Assembly: GCA_015065325.1 (NCBI GenBank)
Contig: SVQO01000002.1
Location: forward strand, 29,005-93,004
DNA: 64,000 nucleotides
Origin: Oscillospiraceae bacterium
GTDB lineage: Bacteria; Bacillota; Clostridia; Oscillospirales; SIG627
Direction of reading: 5' to 3'
Positions within the stretch are counted from its first letter, which is position 1. Each line of letters starts with the position of its first letter. The notes beneath the pieces are model-generated. The model did not search any database. It saw only the letters and a program-made list of their open reading frames with translations, and had not been told where the DNA came from. A program made the translations under genes and the position numbers. Of this stretch, positions 51,025 through 59,014 are shown in pieces.

Positions 51025-52037
51025 TGAAAATCCTCTTTCACTCTCTCCGCAAAAGCGGAAAAAGGCATTTTTTCCATTCGGTATTCACCGAGCCGATCCA
51101 CAAGGATCAAGGTAATATCCTTACCGCTGATCTTCTTATCGTGACTGAGTGCCTCTACGAGACTTTCTCCCGAAAAGGGAACGGTCGCCGGAAGCTTCAG
51201 CATTTTCAGAACGGGCAAAAGCCGCTCCCGCACCGCGGGGGAGCACATGGGAACCATTCCCACGGCAACGCACTCTCCGTGATAGAGAAAATCGGGGCTT
51301 TTATGGCTTTCGCTTTCCACGGCGTGCGCCAACGTGTGACCGAAATTCAAAACCTTGCGCAGTCCCGTCTCCCGTTCATCCTCCTCCACCACGCGCCGCT
51401 TGATGCGAAGGCTTTTCTCGATGACCAGATCGATCTTCTCCAAAGCCTGTCCTTTTTCGAACAGCTCAAAAAGCTCGGCGTCGAAGGTGGCAGCCATTTT
51501 CACCGATTCCGCCAAACCGTTTGCAATCTGTCTTTCGGGCAGCGTTGCAAGGGTATCGGGATCAATGAGCACTGCCTTGGGGGGATAAAAGGCTCCCACC
51601 ATATTTTTCCAGCCCTTGAAATTGATGGCGACCTTGCCGCCGATGGAGGAATCCACCTGAGACAAAACCGTGGTGGGAATGTTATAGAAATCCACCCCTC
51701 GCTGGAAGGAAGCGGCAACGAAGCCCGCCAGATCCCCCACTACACCGCCGCCAAGGGCGATGACGCAATCGGTACGGGAAAATTCCTTTTCCAGCATTTC
51801 TTCCAAAATACGCCCAAAGGTCTCCATGCTTTTGGAGCCTTCTCCCGCAGGCACCGTGAAAACGTAGGGATCGGCACACTGAGCCGACACGGTATCCACG
51901 TATTTCCTCGGAATATTGTCGTCGGTTACGATCATACACTTGCGGTTCAAAAGAAGATGCTCCTTCGCCTTTTTAAGCACTCCGCGCTCCAATACAATGG
52001 GGTAGGACGACAGGGCGGTTTTTACGGAAAGGATCAT
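51021..52037 (-). CDS. aroB: 3-dehydroquinate synthase
   Basis: NAD- and divalent-metal-dependent cyclisation of DAHP. The 338-residue enzyme shows VPAGEGSKSME, IALGGGVVGDLAGFVAASFQRG, PTTVLSQVDSSIGGKVAINF, KAVLIDPDTLATLP and the metal ligands in LNFGHTLAHAVES and YHGECVAVGMV. It has its own strong site (AAGGAGG) 9 bp after the pheA stop, the only non-overlapping junction in the operon. Confidence 0.97.
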   Translation of the reverse strand: MILSVKTALSSYPIVLERGVLKKAKEHLLLNRKCMIVTDDNIPRKYVDTVSAQCADPYVFTVPAGEGSKSMETFGRILEEMLEKEFSRTDCVIALGGGVVGDLAGFVAASFQRGVDFYNIPTTVLSQVDSSIGGKVAINFKGWKNMVGAFYPPKAVLIDPDTLATLPERQIANGLAESVKMAATFDAELFELFEKGQALEKIDLVIEKSLRIKRRVVEEDERETGLRKVLNFGHTLAHAVESESHKSPDFLYHGECVAVGMVPMCSPAVRERLLPVLKMLKLPATVPFSGESLVEALSHDKKISGKDITLILVDRLGEYRMEKMPFSAFAERVKEDFQ

Positions 52038-52046
52038 ATTGCCTCC

Positions 52047-53147
52047 TTACGACAAAACGATTTCTTTTTCAAAGGCGCCGAGCACCTTCAGGTCGTTGCA
52101 GTTTTTTCCGAGCTCGGCAAGCATTTTCTTTCCTTCCTCGCCTCGGATAAAGCCTTCTCCCTCACAGAAGAAGTAGTATTCCCAGGACAGGTGCTTGGTA
52201 GGTCTGCTCTTGATGGCACGCAGATTAAAGCCGCCGTCTCCGATGGCGGAAACCGCCTTCGCCAGAGCACCTGCTTCATTTTTTACGGTGAACAAAAGAA
52301 CGAATTGACGGTCCCTTTCGGTCAGATCCTTTTCCGTGCGGGAAAATACGGCAAAGCGGGTGGTATTTCCGCCTTTTTCCTGAATATGACTGCACAAAAC
52401 GGAAAGTCCGAATTCAGCCGCCGCCTCCTCACTGCCGATGGCGGCAAGAGAAGGGTCGGAGGACTCGGCAACGGTCTTTGCCGCCACCGCGGTATTCACC
52501 GCGTTGTGCGTTTGGGCACCGATCTTTTTAATAAAGGCGTCGCACTGTCCCAGCGCCTGCGGATGGCTGATGACCGCACGAACGTCGGAAAGAGACGTAC
52601 CCGGCTTGACCAAAAGGTTCTGAACCACCTCGATATCGTAAATACCGTTGATATGCAAGGAACCGAAGAAGGCAAGATCCATTACCGTTCCCACGTCACC
52701 GCCCGTACTGTTTTCCAAGGGAAGCACCGCCACGTCACTCTCCCCGTTTTCCACGGCACGGTAAGCGGCGGCAAAATCGGGATAACCGCATACCTCTGCA
52801 TCGGGGAAGATACGGGAAGCGGCGATCTGAGCAAAAGCGCCCTTTACCCCGGAATACGCAACGCGCATTCCTCCCAAAAGCCTGGACTGATAGGTTTTGG
52901 AAATATCCATGTTGGCGTGGAGAAAATTGACGTAATATCCGCGGATGACCTGGTCCTCTACCCTCAGAGCTCCGCGGCGGAGGATCTCCTCCTCACGAAC
53001 GGGGTCGAAAATGGGCATCCCCGTTTCCTGCTTGTATTTCGCTACCTGTGCCACCGCACGCATACGGCGTTCAAAGAGCTTTGCCATTTCCCGATCGACG
53101 CAGTTGATCTCCTCCCTGGCGATTTCCAGCAGTGATTTTTCTTCCAT
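52047..53147 (-). CDS. pheA: Chorismate mutase / prephenate dehydratase (P-protein)
   Basis: 366 residues. An AroQ-type chorismate mutase (about 1-88: DREMAKLFERRMRAVAQVAKYK), prephenate dehydratase (about 93-275: YSGVKGAFAQIAASRIFP, PLENSTGGDV, and the NTTRFAV motif with the catalytic Thr), and a C-terminal ACT domain (VKNEAGALAKAVSAIGDGGFNLRAIKSRP) that normally gives feedback inhibition by phenylalanine. Chorismate mutase fused here also feeds the TyrA branch. The start at 53147 overlaps the aminotransferase stop as TGATG; a GTG one codon earlier is possible. Confidence 0.95.
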   Translation of the reverse strand: MEEKSLLEIAREEINCVDREMAKLFERRMRAVAQVAKYKQETGMPIFDPVREEEILRRGALRVEDQVIRGYYVNFLHANMDISKTYQSRLLGGMRVAYSGVKGAFAQIAASRIFPDAEVCGYPDFAAAYRAVENGESDVAVLPLENSTGGDVGTVMDLAFFGSLHINGIYDIEVVQNLLVKPGTSLSDVRAVISHPQALGQCDAFIKKIGAQTHNAVNTAVAAKTVAESSDPSLAAIGSEEAAAEFGLSVLCSHIQEKGGNTTRFAVFSRTEKDLTERDRQFVLLFTVKNEAGALAKAVSAIGDGGFNLRAIKSRPTKHLSWEYYFFCEGEGFIRGEEGKKMLAELGKNCNDLKVLGAFEKEIVLS

Positions 53148-54331
53148 CACTTGTACTCCTCCATCAGACGGCGGAAGGCAGGAATGGAATCGGTGATGGT
53201 TTTTCTGCTGACGCAGTAGGCGATACGAACGAAGCCCTTCACGCCGAAGGAATCGGAGGGAACCAAGAGCAGCTCGTATTTCTTCGCCTTTTCACAGAAG
53301 ACGTTTGCATCCTCCTCGGGAGATTTTACGAAAAGATAGAAAGCACCCTCGGGAGGAGTCACGGTATAGCCCTGCTCCGTCAACGCCTCGGAGAGAATGC
53401 GGCAGTTCTCACGGTATTCCTCCACGTTGGCAGTCTCTCCCAGACATTTTGCGATCACTCTCTGCCAAAGAGAGGGCGCACATACGAAGCCCAAGCTTCT
53501 TCCTGCACCGCAAACGGCGGCAAAAACGTCTCCCGCATTTTCCATACGGGGGGATACCAGAATGTATCCGATTCGCTCACCGGGCAAAGACAGACTCTTG
53601 CTGTAAGAGTAGGCAACCACGGTGCGGTCGTACAGATTGGGAAGCCAGGGGAGAGTCCCCTTACCGTAATAAAGCTCACGGTAGGGCTCATCGCAAAGCA
53701 GATAGATCTCGGTGCCCAGCTCAGTTTCCTTCTTTTCCAGAATGGCACAAAGTGCTTGCAGACTCTCCTCGGAATAAACAGCTCCCGTAGGATTGTTGGG
53801 AGAATTGAGCATAACCACCTTGGTCTTTTCGTTGATCGCCGCCTCCATTGCCTCGAGATCAAGCTGGAAGGAGGGCTGATGGCACAAAACGGGAACCAGA
53901 ACACCGCCCGCTTTCTCCACGAATACGCGATACTCGGGGAAGAAGGGAGCAGGAACCACCACCTCATCCCCCGCGTTCAAAAGGGCGTGGAGGGAGCAGG
54001 TCAAGGACGCGGCGGCTCCGCAGGTCATATAGATCATGGCAGGATCTGCCTCAAAGCCGAAGCGCTCCCGAACGGACTGCGCAATGGCAGAGCGAACGCC
54101 CATATCTCCCGCAGAGGAGGTATAGCCGTGGAGCTGGCAGGGATCCATTTCCGCGACCAATTCCGCAATGGCCTTTCCGATGGAGTCGGGAGCGGGAATG
54201 CTGGGGTTGCCCAGAGAGAAATCGTACACGTTCTCCGCACCGATCTCCTTTTTTCTCTTTGCTCCGTATTCGCTGATGGTACGGATCACCGACGCCTGCT
54301 TTCCAAGCTGAAGCATTTTCTGTGAAATCAT
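53147..54331 (-). CDS. Class I/II pyridoxal-phosphate aminotransferase, likely aromatic
   Basis: A 394-residue fold-type I aminotransferase. Landmarks are DFSLGNPSIPAPDSIG, a SAGDMGVR segment, NSPNNPTGAVYSEE, CDEPYRELYYGKG, the PLP-lysine region VVAYSYSKSLSLPGERIGY and a C-terminal FVRIAYCVS with the substrate-carboxylate Arg. First structural gene of the Phe/Tyr operon, so it very probably transaminates phenylpyruvate and 4-hydroxyphenylpyruvate, although AspC-like use of aspartate is possible. The start at 54331 is set by CGGAGG 8 nt upstream; longer in-frame openings would run through the attenuator. Confidence 0.9.
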   Translation of the reverse strand: MISQKMLQLGKQASVIRTISEYGAKRKKEIGAENVYDFSLGNPSIPAPDSIGKAIAELVAEMDPCQLHGYTSSAGDMGVRSAIAQSVRERFGFEADPAMIYMTCGAAASLTCSLHALLNAGDEVVVPAPFFPEYRVFVEKAGGVLVPVLCHQPSFQLDLEAMEAAINEKTKVVMLNSPNNPTGAVYSEESLQALCAILEKKETELGTEIYLLCDEPYRELYYGKGTLPWLPNLYDRTVVAYSYSKSLSLPGERIGYILVSPRMENAGDVFAAVCGAGRSLGFVCAPSLWQRVIAKCLGETANVEEYRENCRILSEALTEQGYTVTPPEGAFYLFVKSPEEDANVFCEKAKKYELLLVPSDSFGVKGFVRIAYCVSRKTITDSIPAFRRLMEEYK

Positions 54332-54364
54332 TTTTTCGATCCTCCGAAATCTTGTTTTTCTTTG

Positions 54365-54419
54365 AAAATAAAAAAATCCGCATCTCCGTTTTCCTCCTAT
54401 GGGAATGCACGAAATGCGG
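54365..54419 (-). terminator. Attenuator terminator of the aromatic operon
   Basis: In the leader RNA CCGCATTTC (54419-54411) pairs with GAGATGCGG (54386-54378), followed by ATTTTTTTATTTT. It stands between the leader peptide and the first structural gene. The 5' arm overlaps GTCCGCA (54421-54415), which is a perfect complement of TGCGGAC inside the leader ORF (54475-54469), so an antiterminator and the terminator exclude each other. Confidence 0.85.
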
Positions 54420-54447
54420 ACAACCGAACCGTAAAAGCAGCCGAGGC

Positions 54448-54519
54448 TTACTTTTCGGAGCACAGGCAGTCCGCAACAGTAAAGTAATAAAATCGAGTGG
54501 AATACAAAAACTGCTTCAT
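54448..54519 (-). CDS. Phe/Tyr-rich leader peptide of the aromatic operon
   Basis: A 23-codon ORF with an excellent ribosome binding site (GAAAGGAGACGGCGGT then ATG). The peptide begins MKQFLYSTRFYYFTV: Phe at 4, 10 and 13, Tyr at 6, 11 and 12, so six of the first thirteen residues are the operon's end products, including the run FYYF. No Trp is present. Ribosomes waiting for charged tRNA-Phe or tRNA-Tyr would leave the segment coded at codons 15-17 free to form the antiterminator. This is the logic of E. coli pheL, which is rare in Firmicutes, where T-box or TRAP control is usual. Confidence 0.85.
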   Translation of the reverse strand: MKQFLYSTRFYYFTVADCLCSEK

Positions 54520-54555
54520 ACCGCCGTCTCCTTTCGGGAAAATTTTCATTTGTAT

Positions 54556-54584
54556 ATTATATTTTCTTTTAAGAGGATTGTCAA
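54556..54584 (-). promoter_or_regulatory. Sigma-A promoter of the aromatic operon
   Basis: Minus-strand TTGACA (54579-54584), 17-bp spacer, TATAAT (54556-54561): full consensus. Transcription would start near 54549, giving a leader of about 215 nt before the aminotransferase. Confidence 0.92.
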
Positions 54585-54768
54585 GTAAAACGAAAATTTT
54601 TTCTCATTCTTCGGGCTTTGTTTTTTCTTTATTTACTTTTTTGTTCAAAATATTTACTTTTTTTGTGCAAAGTTACAATTTTTTTGGGGAAATTTCATTT
54701 ATTCTTTTTCTTCCTTTTTTGAAGAGAAAGTGGTAAAATAAACCTACTTTACTATTCGGAGGTACCTT

Positions 54769-56172
54769 ATGAAACAAATCCCGGCACTTCTTCTGGCACT
54801 GGCAACCCTGCTCTCTCTCGTCGCCTGCTCCCCTTCTTTGGCGTCTGAGACGAAGCCCGAAGAAGTCAAGCAAACCGCAAAAGCACCCGAGGCAGAAAAA
54901 AATTCTGAGGAAGAGAAAAAAGAAACCCTTCCTCCCGTGCTTCCCGAAAACTATCCCGAGGGCTTTACCGTAGGCTTTGCCCGCGCGATAGTCACCCCTG
55001 AGAACGGAACCGGCCTGGGCGGATACGGCAACCACATGACCCGCCTGAGTAAAACCGTTATAGACGATCTGATGCTGACCTGCACCGCCATCTGCGACGG
55101 AGAAAACGTGGTTCTTCTGTTTTCCACCGACCTTGTCGGCATTGGCCCCGGCATCGTTAACTACGCTCAATCCATCATCGAGAAGACCTATCAGATCCCC
55201 AAGGAAAACGTGATCTTCAACGCTACCCACTCCCATTCCACGCCCGCCATGTATAATTCAAACGTAACGGGTATGGCAAAATATTCCAAGCTCTATTACG
55301 AGGCAGTGAAAACCACCGTGGCAGAAGCGCTTCACGATCTTGCTCCTGCACAGATCCTGGTAGGCCGGAGCGAAACCGAAGGTCTGAGCTACGTACGCCG
55401 CTACGTCAACAAGATTACCGGCGAGTATCTGGGTAAAAACCTTAACCCCGGTCAGGATCCCAACGTGGTTGCACACGAGTCCGAGGAGGACGAGGTTCTG
55501 CAGGTGATCCGCTTTGACCGTGCCGAGAAAAAGGACGTGGTGCTGGTCAACTGGCAGTGCCATCCCACCGCCCCCGGCGGAGAAAATGATACCCGCGTTT
55601 CCTCAGACTTTATCTCTTCTCTGCGCGAACAGGCAGAGGCAGATTACGATATTCTCGTTTCCTACCATCAGGGAGCCGCCGGCAACCTTGCCCAGACCGG
55701 CTACCTGCAAGGTGACCGCAACAATTCCGCAGACTTTTATCAGCAAGGAAGAGACATTGCCAAGGTAGTGGGCGATGCCCTGCAAAACGCCACCCCCGCC
55801 GAGCCGGGCAAGATCCAAGCAAAGATCACCAACTACAAGGCCGCCTTTAAGGAAGAGATCCTCAACGGTACGCAAACCCGTGTTTACAGCGAAAGCATCC
55901 CCCTTTACACCATTACCGTAGGTGACCTTGCCTTCTGCTCTATCCCCGGTGAGCTTCACGACTCTCTTGGCAGAGATCTGAGAGCGGCATCTCCTTACAA
56001 AATGACCTTCCTGTGCGGCTATTCCAACAGTATGAACGGCTACATTCCCGCCGCCTTCGCTTTCCCCAACGGCGGCTACGAGGTCGATCAGACCCATTAC
56101 GCGCAGGGCACGGGCGAAGCATTGATCGAGACCCACCTTGCCGAGCTGAACGCACGTAAGACAGCAAACTAA
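54769..56172 (+). CDS. Lipoprotein, neutral/alkaline ceramidase N-terminal-domain-like
   Basis: A 467-residue predicted lipoprotein: signal sequence ending in LVAC at about 20, a Lys/Glu-rich linker (30-60) and then a domain resembling the neutral ceramidase N-terminal family (PF04734). Matching features are VGFARAIVTPENGTGLGGYG, STDLVGIGPGIV, NATHSHSTPAMY (zinc-ligand His residues), NWQCHPTAP and SYHQGAAGNL, and GELHDSLGRDL. Members hydrolyse ceramides, but many bacterial homologues are uncharacterised, so the true substrate is open. The ribosome binding site GGAGG fits the start. It lies 28 bp upstream of the GH31 gene and is probably in one operon with it. Confidence 0.75.
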   Translation: MKQIPALLLALATLLSLVACSPSLASETKPEEVKQTAKAPEAEKNSEEEKKETLPPVLPENYPEGFTVGFARAIVTPENGTGLGGYGNHMTRLSKTVIDDLMLTCTAICDGENVVLLFSTDLVGIGPGIVNYAQSIIEKTYQIPKENVIFNATHSHSTPAMYNSNVTGMAKYSKLYYEAVKTTVAEALHDLAPAQILVGRSETEGLSYVRRYVNKITGEYLGKNLNPGQDPNVVAHESEEDEVLQVIRFDRAEKKDVVLVNWQCHPTAPGGENDTRVSSDFISSLREQAEADYDILVSYHQGAAGNLAQTGYLQGDRNNSADFYQQGRDIAKVVGDALQNATPAEPGKIQAKITNYKAAFKEEILNGTQTRVYSESIPLYTITVGDLAFCSIPGELHDSLGRDLRAASPYKMTFLCGYSNSMNGYIPAAFAFPNGGYEVDQTHYAQGTGEALIETHLAELNARKTAN

Positions 56173-56200
56173 AACAACCGAAAATCAATCGGAGGACAGT

Positions 56201-58570
56201 ATGAATCACACTCTCCCGTTTCACGTGGACGGCAGTTGCCGTGAGGAAGCTTGCATTCGCGGCGACTGGTACCGCTTCACCCTTTTGACAGAGCATATTT
56301 TGCGTATGGAATACGATCCGGAGGGGATCTTTGAAGACCGCCCCTCTCAAACCGTGATCTGCCGCAAGCTGCCCGCACCCGAGTTTACTGCGCACGACGA
56401 CGGAGAAAAGCTTGAGATCGACACCAAAAACTATCATTTGGTATATTATTACAGCACCGAGAAGAAGTTCAACGCCAACAATTTGGTCATCGACGCCAAA
56501 AACAATCTGACCAATTACGGCGCCCGCTGGCACTTCGGAACAAAATCCTTCGGCGATCCGCCCAGACACAACAATCTCTTCGGCACCGCCCGTACCCTGG
56601 ATAAGGCGGATGGAGCGGTAGAGCTGGAGCAGGGTCTGATGGATCGGGGCGGCAGAAGCTTTTTTGACGATTCCGAGACTGCCGTCTGGGACGAAAACGG
56701 AGTTTTCCACGCCAGACGACCGGGTACCCAGGACGTTTATTACGTGTGTTGCCAAAGCGATTACACCGAAACTCTGAGAGATTTTTACAGAATCACGGGC
56801 AGTCCTCCCATGCTTCCCCGCTATGCGCTGGGCAACTGGTGGAGCCGCTGGTATCCTTATACCGACGAAAGCTATCTTTCCCTCTTTGACCGCTTCCAAA
56901 AAGAGGACTATCCCTTCTCCATGGCAGTTCTGGATATGGACTGGCACGTCACCGAGGTAGATCCCAAATACGGAAAGGGCTGGACGGGCTTTACCTGGGA
57001 TAAGAAAAAATTCCCCGATCCCAAAAAGTTCGGAGACAAGCTTCACGCCAAGGGTGCTCACCTCAGCTTAAATCTCCATCCCGCAGACGGTGTGCAGGGC
57101 TATGAGGATGCCTACGAGGCAATGGCAAAGGCAACCGGAACGGATACTGCCGCCGAGCAGCCCGTCCTCTTTGATATGACCAGTCCCACCTTTACCAAGG
57201 CGTACTTTGAGCATCTGATGCATCCCTTGGAGAGAGACGGTGTGGACCATTGGTGGATCGACTGGCAGCAGGGCAGAAAGTGCTCCGTTCCCGGTATGGA
57301 TCCCCTTTGGCTTCTCAACCATCACCATTTCGTAGACAATTGCCGCGACGGAAAACGCGGTCTGATCCTGTCCCGTTACTGCGGGCTCGGGGGTCACCGC
57401 TACCCCGCAGGCTTTTCCGGTGATACGGTGGTATCCTGGAAGTCCCTGAGCTTTCAGGCGTACTTTACCGCAACCGCAACCAACGCGGGCTTTTGCTTCT
57501 GGAGCCACGACATCGGCGGCTTTATGTTCGGCGTCCGCGATCCGGAGCTGTTCGTGCGATGGCTGCAGTTAGGCGTATTCTCCTCCTTTAACCGTCTGCA
57601 CTCCCATAAAAACGAATTTGCCTCCAAGGAACCTTGGAATTATCACCCCAACTATCAAAACACCATCGGTAAATGGCTGCGTCTGCGCCACCGTCTGATC
57701 CCATATTTATATTCCGAGACTTACCGTCAGCATACGGAGCTGACTCCCGTGATCCGTCCCATGTACTACGACTATCCCGCGGAGAACAGAGCTTATTCCC
57801 AGCGCACCCAGTATCTGTTCGGTTCCTCTCTGATGGTTTGCCCCATTACCTCCCCCGCAGACCCCTCTACGGGAATGGGCAGTACCAAGGCTTGGATCCC
57901 CGAGGGCACGTGGACCGATTTCTTTACGGGCAAGACCTATCGCGGTCACCGCGTAGCGGTTCTGAACCGTTCCGCAGAGCTGGCTCCCGTCCTGGCAAAG
58001 GCAGGCGCCATCATCCCCACCGCCGTTTTGGAAAAGGGTAAGAACGACACCTCTAACCCCGAGGTTCTGGAGGTCTTTGTTTTCCCCGGTGCCGACGGAG
58101 AATATTCCCTCTTTGAGGACGACGGCGTCAGCAACGGCTACGAAACGGGCAAAGCGGTCTTTACCGACTTTACCTATAAGGAAGCAGAAGGAACCTTCAC
58201 CATCCGCGTCAAGGGTGACACAAGCCTGATCCCCGAGGCAAGAAGCTATCGGATCACCTTCCGCGGCTTCGCTCCCCTGCAGGTGAAGGGCGGAGACCGG
58301 GTTACCTACGACCCCGAGACCCGAAGCACCACGGTTACCCTTTCCTCCCTCTGCGGTGATCTGAAGCTTTCTCCCGCAGAGATTGCCGAGATCTCTCCCG
58401 TAGATCGTGCACGCGAATTTTTGCGCTTTGCACAAATCGACATTACCGTCAAACAAAAGATCATGGATGCTCTGGACAAAGGACTTGAGCCTCAAGTGGT
58501 TCTGGAGGAGCTTCGTGCCGATAAACGCGACGCCCGCACCATCGAGGTCCTGACAGAGATCCTCTCTTAA
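56201..58570 (+). CDS. Glycoside hydrolase family 31 (alpha-glucosidase/alpha-xylosidase-like)
   Basis: A 789-residue cytoplasmic GH31 enzyme without signal peptide. N-terminal beta-sandwich (1-200), catalytic barrel (about 205-600) with the nucleophile Asp354 in WWIDWQQG and the acid/base Asp408 in GFSGDT, then C-terminal beta domains (DUF5110-like at about 640-710; VFPGADGEYSLFEDDG). The barrel start PRYALGNWWSRWYPYTDE and VLDMDWHVTEVDP are typical. The family retains the anomeric configuration; it covers alpha-glucosidase, alpha-xylosidase and sulfoquinovosidase, and the specificity is not settled. A short C-terminal helical extension (about 725-789) is present. It is preceded by GGAGG and followed by a terminator. 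Confidence 0.9.
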   Translation: MNHTLPFHVDGSCREEACIRGDWYRFTLLTEHILRMEYDPEGIFEDRPSQTVICRKLPAPEFTAHDDGEKLEIDTKNYHLVYYYSTEKKFNANNLVIDAKNNLTNYGARWHFGTKSFGDPPRHNNLFGTARTLDKADGAVELEQGLMDRGGRSFFDDSETAVWDENGVFHARRPGTQDVYYVCCQSDYTETLRDFYRITGSPPMLPRYALGNWWSRWYPYTDESYLSLFDRFQKEDYPFSMAVLDMDWHVTEVDPKYGKGWTGFTWDKKKFPDPKKFGDKLHAKGAHLSLNLHPADGVQGYEDAYEAMAKATGTDTAAEQPVLFDMTSPTFTKAYFEHLMHPLERDGVDHWWIDWQQGRKCSVPGMDPLWLLNHHHFVDNCRDGKRGLILSRYCGLGGHRYPAGFSGDTVVSWKSLSFQAYFTATATNAGFCFWSHDIGGFMFGVRDPELFVRWLQLGVFSSFNRLHSHKNEFASKEPWNYHPNYQNTIGKWLRLRHRLIPYLYSETYRQHTELTPVIRPMYYDYPAENRAYSQRTQYLFGSSLMVCPITSPADPSTGMGSTKAWIPEGTWTDFFTGKTYRGHRVAVLNRSAELAPVLAKAGAIIPTAVLEKGKNDTSNPEVLEVFVFPGADGEYSLFEDDGVSNGYETGKAVFTDFTYKEAEGTFTIRVKGDTSLIPEARSYRITFRGFAPLQVKGGDRVTYDPETRSTTVTLSSLCGDLKLSPAEIAEISPVDRAREFLRFAQIDITVKQKIMDALDKGLEPQVVLEELRADKRDARTIEVLTEILS

Positions 58571-58576
58571 AATGAA

Positions 58577-58621
58577 AAATGCTATGGAAACCCATTCGGG
58601 CTTCCATAGCATTTATTTTTT
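58577..58621 (+). terminator. Intrinsic terminator of the ceramidase-like/GH31 operon
   Basis: AAATGCTATGGAA (58577-58589) pairs perfectly with TTCCATAGCATTT (58602-58614), followed by ATTTTTTC. The stem resembles the one inside the 13760-14084 element (AAATGCTATAG). Confidence 0.92.
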
Positions 58622-58626
58622 CGCAA

Positions 58627-59014
58627 GTCGCAGCCAATTTCTATCAATCATTTCTGCGAAGTAAAAACGAGCGAGACGAGGCGCACAAGGGAAAGTCGAG
58701 TGAGTTTACCTCTGTAAATGACCGACGAATTTTTCAAAGCAGAACGAAGTCGCAGCCAATTCCACAAACCCTTCTGCGAAGTAAATTTGAGCGAGACGAG
58801 GCGTGCGAGGAAAATCCTAGGGAGTTTACCTCTGTAAATGACCGACGGATTTTTCGAAGCAGAACGAAGTCGCAGCCAATTTCTATCAATCATTTCTGCG
58901 AAGTAAAAACGAGCGAGACGAGGCGCACAAGGGAAAGTCGAGTGAGTTTACTACCGTAAATGATCGAGACTTTCTCCGCAGTGCAACGAAGTCACAGCCG
59001 TTTTTACGAAGCAG
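58627..59014. repeat. Array of three tandem units of the dispersed hairpin repeat plus a fourth edge
   Basis: Units begin with GTCGCAGCCAATT at 58627, 58749 and 58869, with an edge GTCACAGCCGTTTTTACGAA at 58990, a period of 120-122 bp. Each has CTGCGAAGTAAA, GAGCGAGACGAGGCG, and a hairpin GAGTTTAC/GTAAATGA. Outer stem arms differ between copies but stay paired (GAAAATCC/GGATTTTTC in unit 2, GGGAAAGTC/GACTTTCTCC in unit 3). The last 11 bp overlap the 3' end of sigF. The array fills the gap between GH31 and sigF; no ORF with a ribosome binding site was seen. Confidence 0.85.

Noticed and set aside
54384..54463. Aminotransferase starting upstream at 54463, or a second peptide starting at ATG 54384 in the terminator
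   Set aside because: The upstream frame runs through the attenuator and adds 44 residues unlike aminotransferases. The ATG in the terminator has AGGAGG, but its frame goes into the aminotransferase gene in the wrong frame with no conserved content.
54360..54560. T-box riboswitch upstream of the aromatic operon
   Set aside because: No T-box sequence or specifier-loop layout was seen; the leader is short and holds a coding peptide with Phe/Tyr codons.
58627..59014. CRISPR array
   Set aside because: The repeat unit is 120-122 bp with no short direct repeat and unique spacers, and no cas gene is nearby.
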